Origin: Pelodera strongyloides
Taxonomy: Eukaryota > Nematoda > Chromadorea > Rhabditida > Rhabditidae
NCBI GenBank assembly: GCA_036852015.1
Contig: JAANDG010000130.1
Location: forward strand, 234,430 to 298,429
DNA length: 64,000 bases
Direction of reading: 5' to 3'
Of this stretch, positions 61,153 through 64,000 are shown piece by piece; the first letter of the stretch is position 1, and every line of letters starts with the position of its first letter. A program made the position numbers and the translations under genes. A model generated the notes under the pieces. That model searched no databases. It saw nothing but the letters and a program-made list of their open reading frames with translations, and was not told where the DNA came from.

Positions 61153-63769
61153 CGCTTTCGGAGAAATTAGTGAACGGAACTTCTGCGAGGTGCTACCGTA
61201 ATCTTTATAAGCGTCTTTTAGAAGTGATCCAACTGATGCGCAGATGCTTGTGCACTTATCCGGGGCACCGCGCTAATTTGGCGGAGATCCGGCAGCACAC
61301 GTGGTTGAACAAGGCGATGCCAATGCACAGTGAAACGTTTGAGCAGGTTTTGGACCAGACGCTCGGAAAGGGACCGAGTAAGTTTAGTAAATAAATGGGA
61401 AATCGTTGACGGAACAAGCGTGTGCACCTTTATTCAAGGGTGGTACAATACAGTGTTCAAAGGTTCAAAGTTTGCTTATGAAATGAGGCTCAGCAAGGTC
61501 CTGAGCCAGACGACGAGTTCCACGTAACAAATTGTTCGACGTCTTTGGGCTAGGGCCTAGGATTGCCTAACTACGTTATGTTGTAATACTAAGTTTTAGT
61601 AAAAAGTTAACTACTATTATTAGTACTATACATACATACTGGAAGTATGGCAATATTATACTAGTAATCTAATTTATCAAGTTTCTCTGCCAATGTCAAT
61701 GTAAGTTCAAAGAACAACAATACATAAACCAATAAGATAAATCTTCCTATTGTATCTACCTACCGGCCGGTATTTCGCTTTAACTGATAAGGACTACTAT
61801 GAAGTTCCATGTACTACAGTATGAGAATATCTTTTTTTGTAGCGCATACGGAGCGAAGTCCACGTAAGACGGCGGCAGAGTGCAGACAAGCCAGCGAGGA
61901 AGAGAGAGTGCTCAATGACGTTATTCTGATGGAGAGGCAGAGAAGCAGTAAGCAGAATCTGCAGAAGCTGGTGAGTAAATTACTTCACTTAATTGGACAA
62001 GCTCAGACTAGCACCAATCATAAGTATGAAAATTGCTGTTTGCTTCATTGTTCCCTATCTTGTCCGTAAGTTGACATTTGGTGTAAGTACCCTACACGTC
62101 TTCTCCTTACGTATGTGCTCTACATATGTAGTCCGCAATACGGCGTAAGTGCCCTGCGTATCTTGTCCCTAACTAAAGATGGTGTAATGGCGTAAGTTAA
62201 AATGAAATTTCAGGATAAGACGGATTCTACATGGATGTCCACCGAGTGCAACAGTCTTCGGAGTATGCACACTTGTATGGACAGCGCCGGATCAATCAAT
62301 AGTAGGTTTTATAATTGTCGTAATCAAGATGATCACTTTTCTCAGGTTGTTGAGTTTACGCTCAGAAACTACGTGTCATACCCCTTTAAAGAAAATATGA
62401 CTTATTCTATTTAGCTCTACCTCGTCTGAACTCTCGATATGACAATATATCCGCGTCTTCATTGGCCGATTATATGTCGTTGGCGTCGTTGGATACCAGG
62501 TCAGCGAATGGTTTAGATTTATAGCAAAATTGAGTTTGAGAATGGAATATCTTTAATTTAGCCAAAATCAAAGGTCGCTAACGTGGGGTGTGAATGAAAG
62601 TTGCATGAAAATTACATAGGAGCTGTGCTAACTAATTGTAGATAGAGAAGAGAGTGAGAGAGTGAAAGGGGTGATAGAGAGAAGACAGATAGAGAGGTTT
62701 ATTCTAATGGCTGTTTTAGGGCGGATACGTTGAGTATGGCGACGACTAACAATGCCTATTTCTCGGCTTCAGAGATAAACGCTGATGACGAGCCGACGGA
62801 TGATGAGTGAGTATTTTGGAAATGTACCCTTATTAATTCTTATATCATTAAAAAAACTCAAGAATCGGGCAGATTACTGTTGAATGCGCGAAGTTTCGCG
62901 TTGAAGAGTTTCAGCGAGTTTGCCAGTTGAGGTCTCGAACAAACAAAACTAATTCCTTATTTTTTCAGTTGCTCGCAATTGATTGACCTTCCCTGTGGAA
63001 TGCCAGTCGTCAAGAGTGTCTCCGCGTACTCGTTCACGAAGGCGCGGAAGAGGTCGTTGATGGCCAGGTATGGGGTTCCGAATTGAGTTCAAGAACGAAA
63101 TTCCGTAAACCTTTGATAGTGTGTTGCATAAGCGCCAATCCACGTTAGGACGATGTTGACTTATCTGTTCCAAGGGTCAAAGTGATATAACGGTCGGGTT
63201 CTGAAACGTATGCTGGATAAGTAGAATGCAAATGAATATATTTAAACAAAGAATCGCACAGTATCGCGCAGTTATTTGCATTCACTGCATGGGAATAGAG
63301 CATCCAACATACCGTTTCAAAAACCGGTTGTTATACCGCTTTAACCACTTCGCTCACCGTTTCTTATGTGTTAGATGTTTCTTCTCCATTAATTTGGTGT
63401 AAAGCAGTTTCATTTAGATCTTTCGACCGTGAACTTGGCACGGTGCCAGAGGCGGATCCCAGCACATCATACTTGAGCCCTGATGTGATGACGTCATCAA
63501 GGATCTCATCTGCCTCGACGGTTGATGAGCCCACCCTTATTATGGAGACTGAGGAAGACGAGGACAGAATGTCGGTCACGCCCACTCCTCAAGAAGCCCC
63601 GCCCACAACTAGTACTGAACCAGCTACTGTAGAATCACAGGCAATTGGCATAGACACTCCACCTTTAACGGAACCCCGCCCCCTATCTCGGGTCCGCCCC
63701 CTAATGATGTACCGTCCCGCGGCGACGCAACTTCAAGCGTTTTCACCAACAAGGGTGACGGCGAGTTGA
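55322..63769 (+). CDS. PIM-family serine/threonine kinase with a long C-terminal tail
   Basis: Cytosolic Ser/Thr kinase most like vertebrate PIM1-3. Fifteen exons: 55322-55392, 55531-55581, 55709-55812, 56061-56152, 56413-56527, 57118-57177, 57418-57517, 60781-60957, 61222-61377, 61843-61970, 62214-62301, 62415-62499, 62720-62806, 62969-63067, 63418-63769. With upstream exon A the product is 603 aa; an ATG at 55323 gives about 588. Visible kinase parts are the Gly loop [14 protein letters not shown], the Lys in PVAVKFV, the PIM-type hinge [14 protein letters not shown], the catalytic loop HRDIKDEN, DFG in [22 protein letters not shown] (the APE-region equivalent) and [17 protein letters not shown]. 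The domain ends around AEIRQHTWL. Unlike PIMs, which stop there (about 313 aa), this one has about 250 more residues, Ser/Thr-rich and acidic. They include [13 protein letters not shown], a possible basophilic site, and a Pro/Thr-rich end. PIM kinases are constitutively active; regulation here is unknown. Confidence 0.93.
57296..57409. mobile_element. TTAA element fragment abutting a kinase splice acceptor
   Basis: The right end CCACGTGACATACCACTTTAA is 8 bp upstream of the exon at 57418 (the acceptor reads CCTTCTAG). The interior CGGCACAAAATGGCACGCAA matches the element at 55138-55242. The left end is lost. Confidence 0.6.
57765..57920. repeat. CT/CTGT-rich microsatellite
   Basis: Long (CT)n runs with (CTGT)n segments in the kinase intron after the exon at 57418. 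Confidence 0.95.
58030..59320 (+). repeat. Tandem array of about 228 bp units in a kinase intron
   Basis: The marker AATGTTTCGCTGGG recurs at about 58258, 58489, 58712 and 58940. Diverged units lie before (about 58050) and after (about 59160). Each unit also holds CTTTTGAAACC, CAAACACGGG, TAGTTTCTGTTGACT and CTAAATTGTCTGCAACTTGC. Spacing is 231, 223 and 228 bp. The edge units are the most diverged, as expected for an array kept uniform by unequal exchange. Confidence 0.9.
60490..60650. repeat. TTGGTGACC-type dispersed repeat (copy 3)
   Basis: ACCATTTGGTGACTTCC, CCATTTGGTGACCACTTGG, ACTGGTCACCAAATGGTCA and AATGGTCACTG alternate in both orientations and can fold on themselves. Confidence 0.6.
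60675..60742 (+). repeat. tRNA-like (SINE-type) sequence
   Basis: An A-box-like TAGTGGTTAGCGCAGTGG is followed about 33 bp later by a B-box-like GGCTCGGATTCGCTCC. The anticodon arm is not convincing, so it is more likely SINE-derived than a tRNA gene. It ends about 40 bp before the kinase exon at 60781. Confidence 0.45.
61094..61150. repeat. (GA)n microsatellite
   Basis: GA run in the kinase intron before the exon at 61222. The open frame that runs from it into the exon is not a real extension, since an acceptor (TCTTTTAG) lies between. Confidence 0.93.
61412..61563 (+). repeat. Dispersed repeat shared with PRIM1 (copy 2)
   Basis: Same ordered blocks as 34013-34165: GTGCACCTTTATTCAAGGGT, GTTTGCTTATGA, GGTCCTGAGC, GACGAGTTCCA, GGGCTAGGGCC. 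Confidence 0.75.
61761..61784. mobile_element. Solo right end of a TTAAAGCG MITE
   Basis: ACCGGCCGGTATTTCGCTTTAA is preserved in full while no left end is found within 200 bp, so only the terminus remains. Confidence 0.65.
63177..63344. mobile_element. Diverged MITE of the TTAAAGCG family in the last kinase intron
   Basis: Left AAAGTGATATAACGGTCGGG, right CGTTTCAAAAACCGG followed by TTATACCGCTTTAA, about 168 bp. Confidence 0.7.
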
Positions 63770-64000
63770 GGTTTTATAGTATAAGGTATAAGCTGGATTT
63801 GTTGAAGTACGGTACTCAGGGAATGCGGTTGCGGTAACGATATGATGACTTACTTTCCAAGTTATAGTCGGGTTCAAAAGTGTCTTGTCGAAGCGAACTC
63901 ATGACCAGCAACATTGTATTAGAGGTTTACGTCGACAAGACCTGTTCACCATTTGGGCGGTCCCTGAGCCCTAAGCCTAAGCTATCGTCGCGCGGGTACG
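63770..64000. other. 3' flank of the kinase gene
   Basis: No further exon is visible. A short GCCCTAAGCCTAAGC stretch near 63968 resembles the TAGGC tracts elsewhere. No clear AATAAA is seen before the window ends. Confidence 0.5.

Overview
This is a 64 kb piece of nuclear DNA from an intron-rich, AT-rich animal. Every gene I could model is split into many short exons (about 50-350 bp) with GT-AG junctions. The recognisable genes are animal housekeeping and signalling genes: an ISWI/SMARCA5 chromatin remodeller, the DNA primase small subunit and a PIM-type kinase. Introns and spacers are packed with short inverted-repeat (MITE-like) elements bounded by TTAA, plus microsatellites and a satellite array. 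Gene content and the absence of any operon layout fit an invertebrate, possibly an early-branching one such as a sponge. Phylum cannot be settled from the sequence alone.

Layout. 389-14647 (minus): ISWI gene, 25 coding exons modelled in continuous frame; its C-terminal end lies beyond the left edge. 2703-5016 (plus): a complete eight-exon gene with a TIR-like fold, nested inside the 4.2 kb intron between ISWI exons 21 and 22, on the opposite strand. 14.65-19.4 kb: spacer with four fold-back elements. 19.8-21.24 kb (minus): a poorly resolved, perhaps decayed, gene. 21777-25061 and 25304-26694 (plus): two unrecognised multi-exon genes, or one gene whose joint I could not resolve. 27.7-28.75 kb: repeat region with three tandem hairpins whose stems covary. 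29546-36104 (plus): DNA primase small subunit (PRIM1), 14 exons, 435 aa. 36.1-55.3 kb: about 19 kb with little coding, carrying many MITEs, GT-, CT- and GA-rich tracts, a TTAGGC array and two short exons that are in phase with the kinase gene downstream. 55322-63769 (plus): PIM-like Ser/Thr kinase with a long acidic/Ser-rich tail.

How the genes relate. ISWI and primase both act on chromatin or replication, but they are separate transcription units and no functional cluster is implied. The most informative structures are the nested TIR gene, a tRNA-like sequence cut in two by a TTAA element, two elements sharing one TTAA, the covarying hairpins, and the possible alternative promoters of the kinase. 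All exon boundaries are hand-derived from frame, splice consensus and remembered family sequence. No alignment or database search was run.
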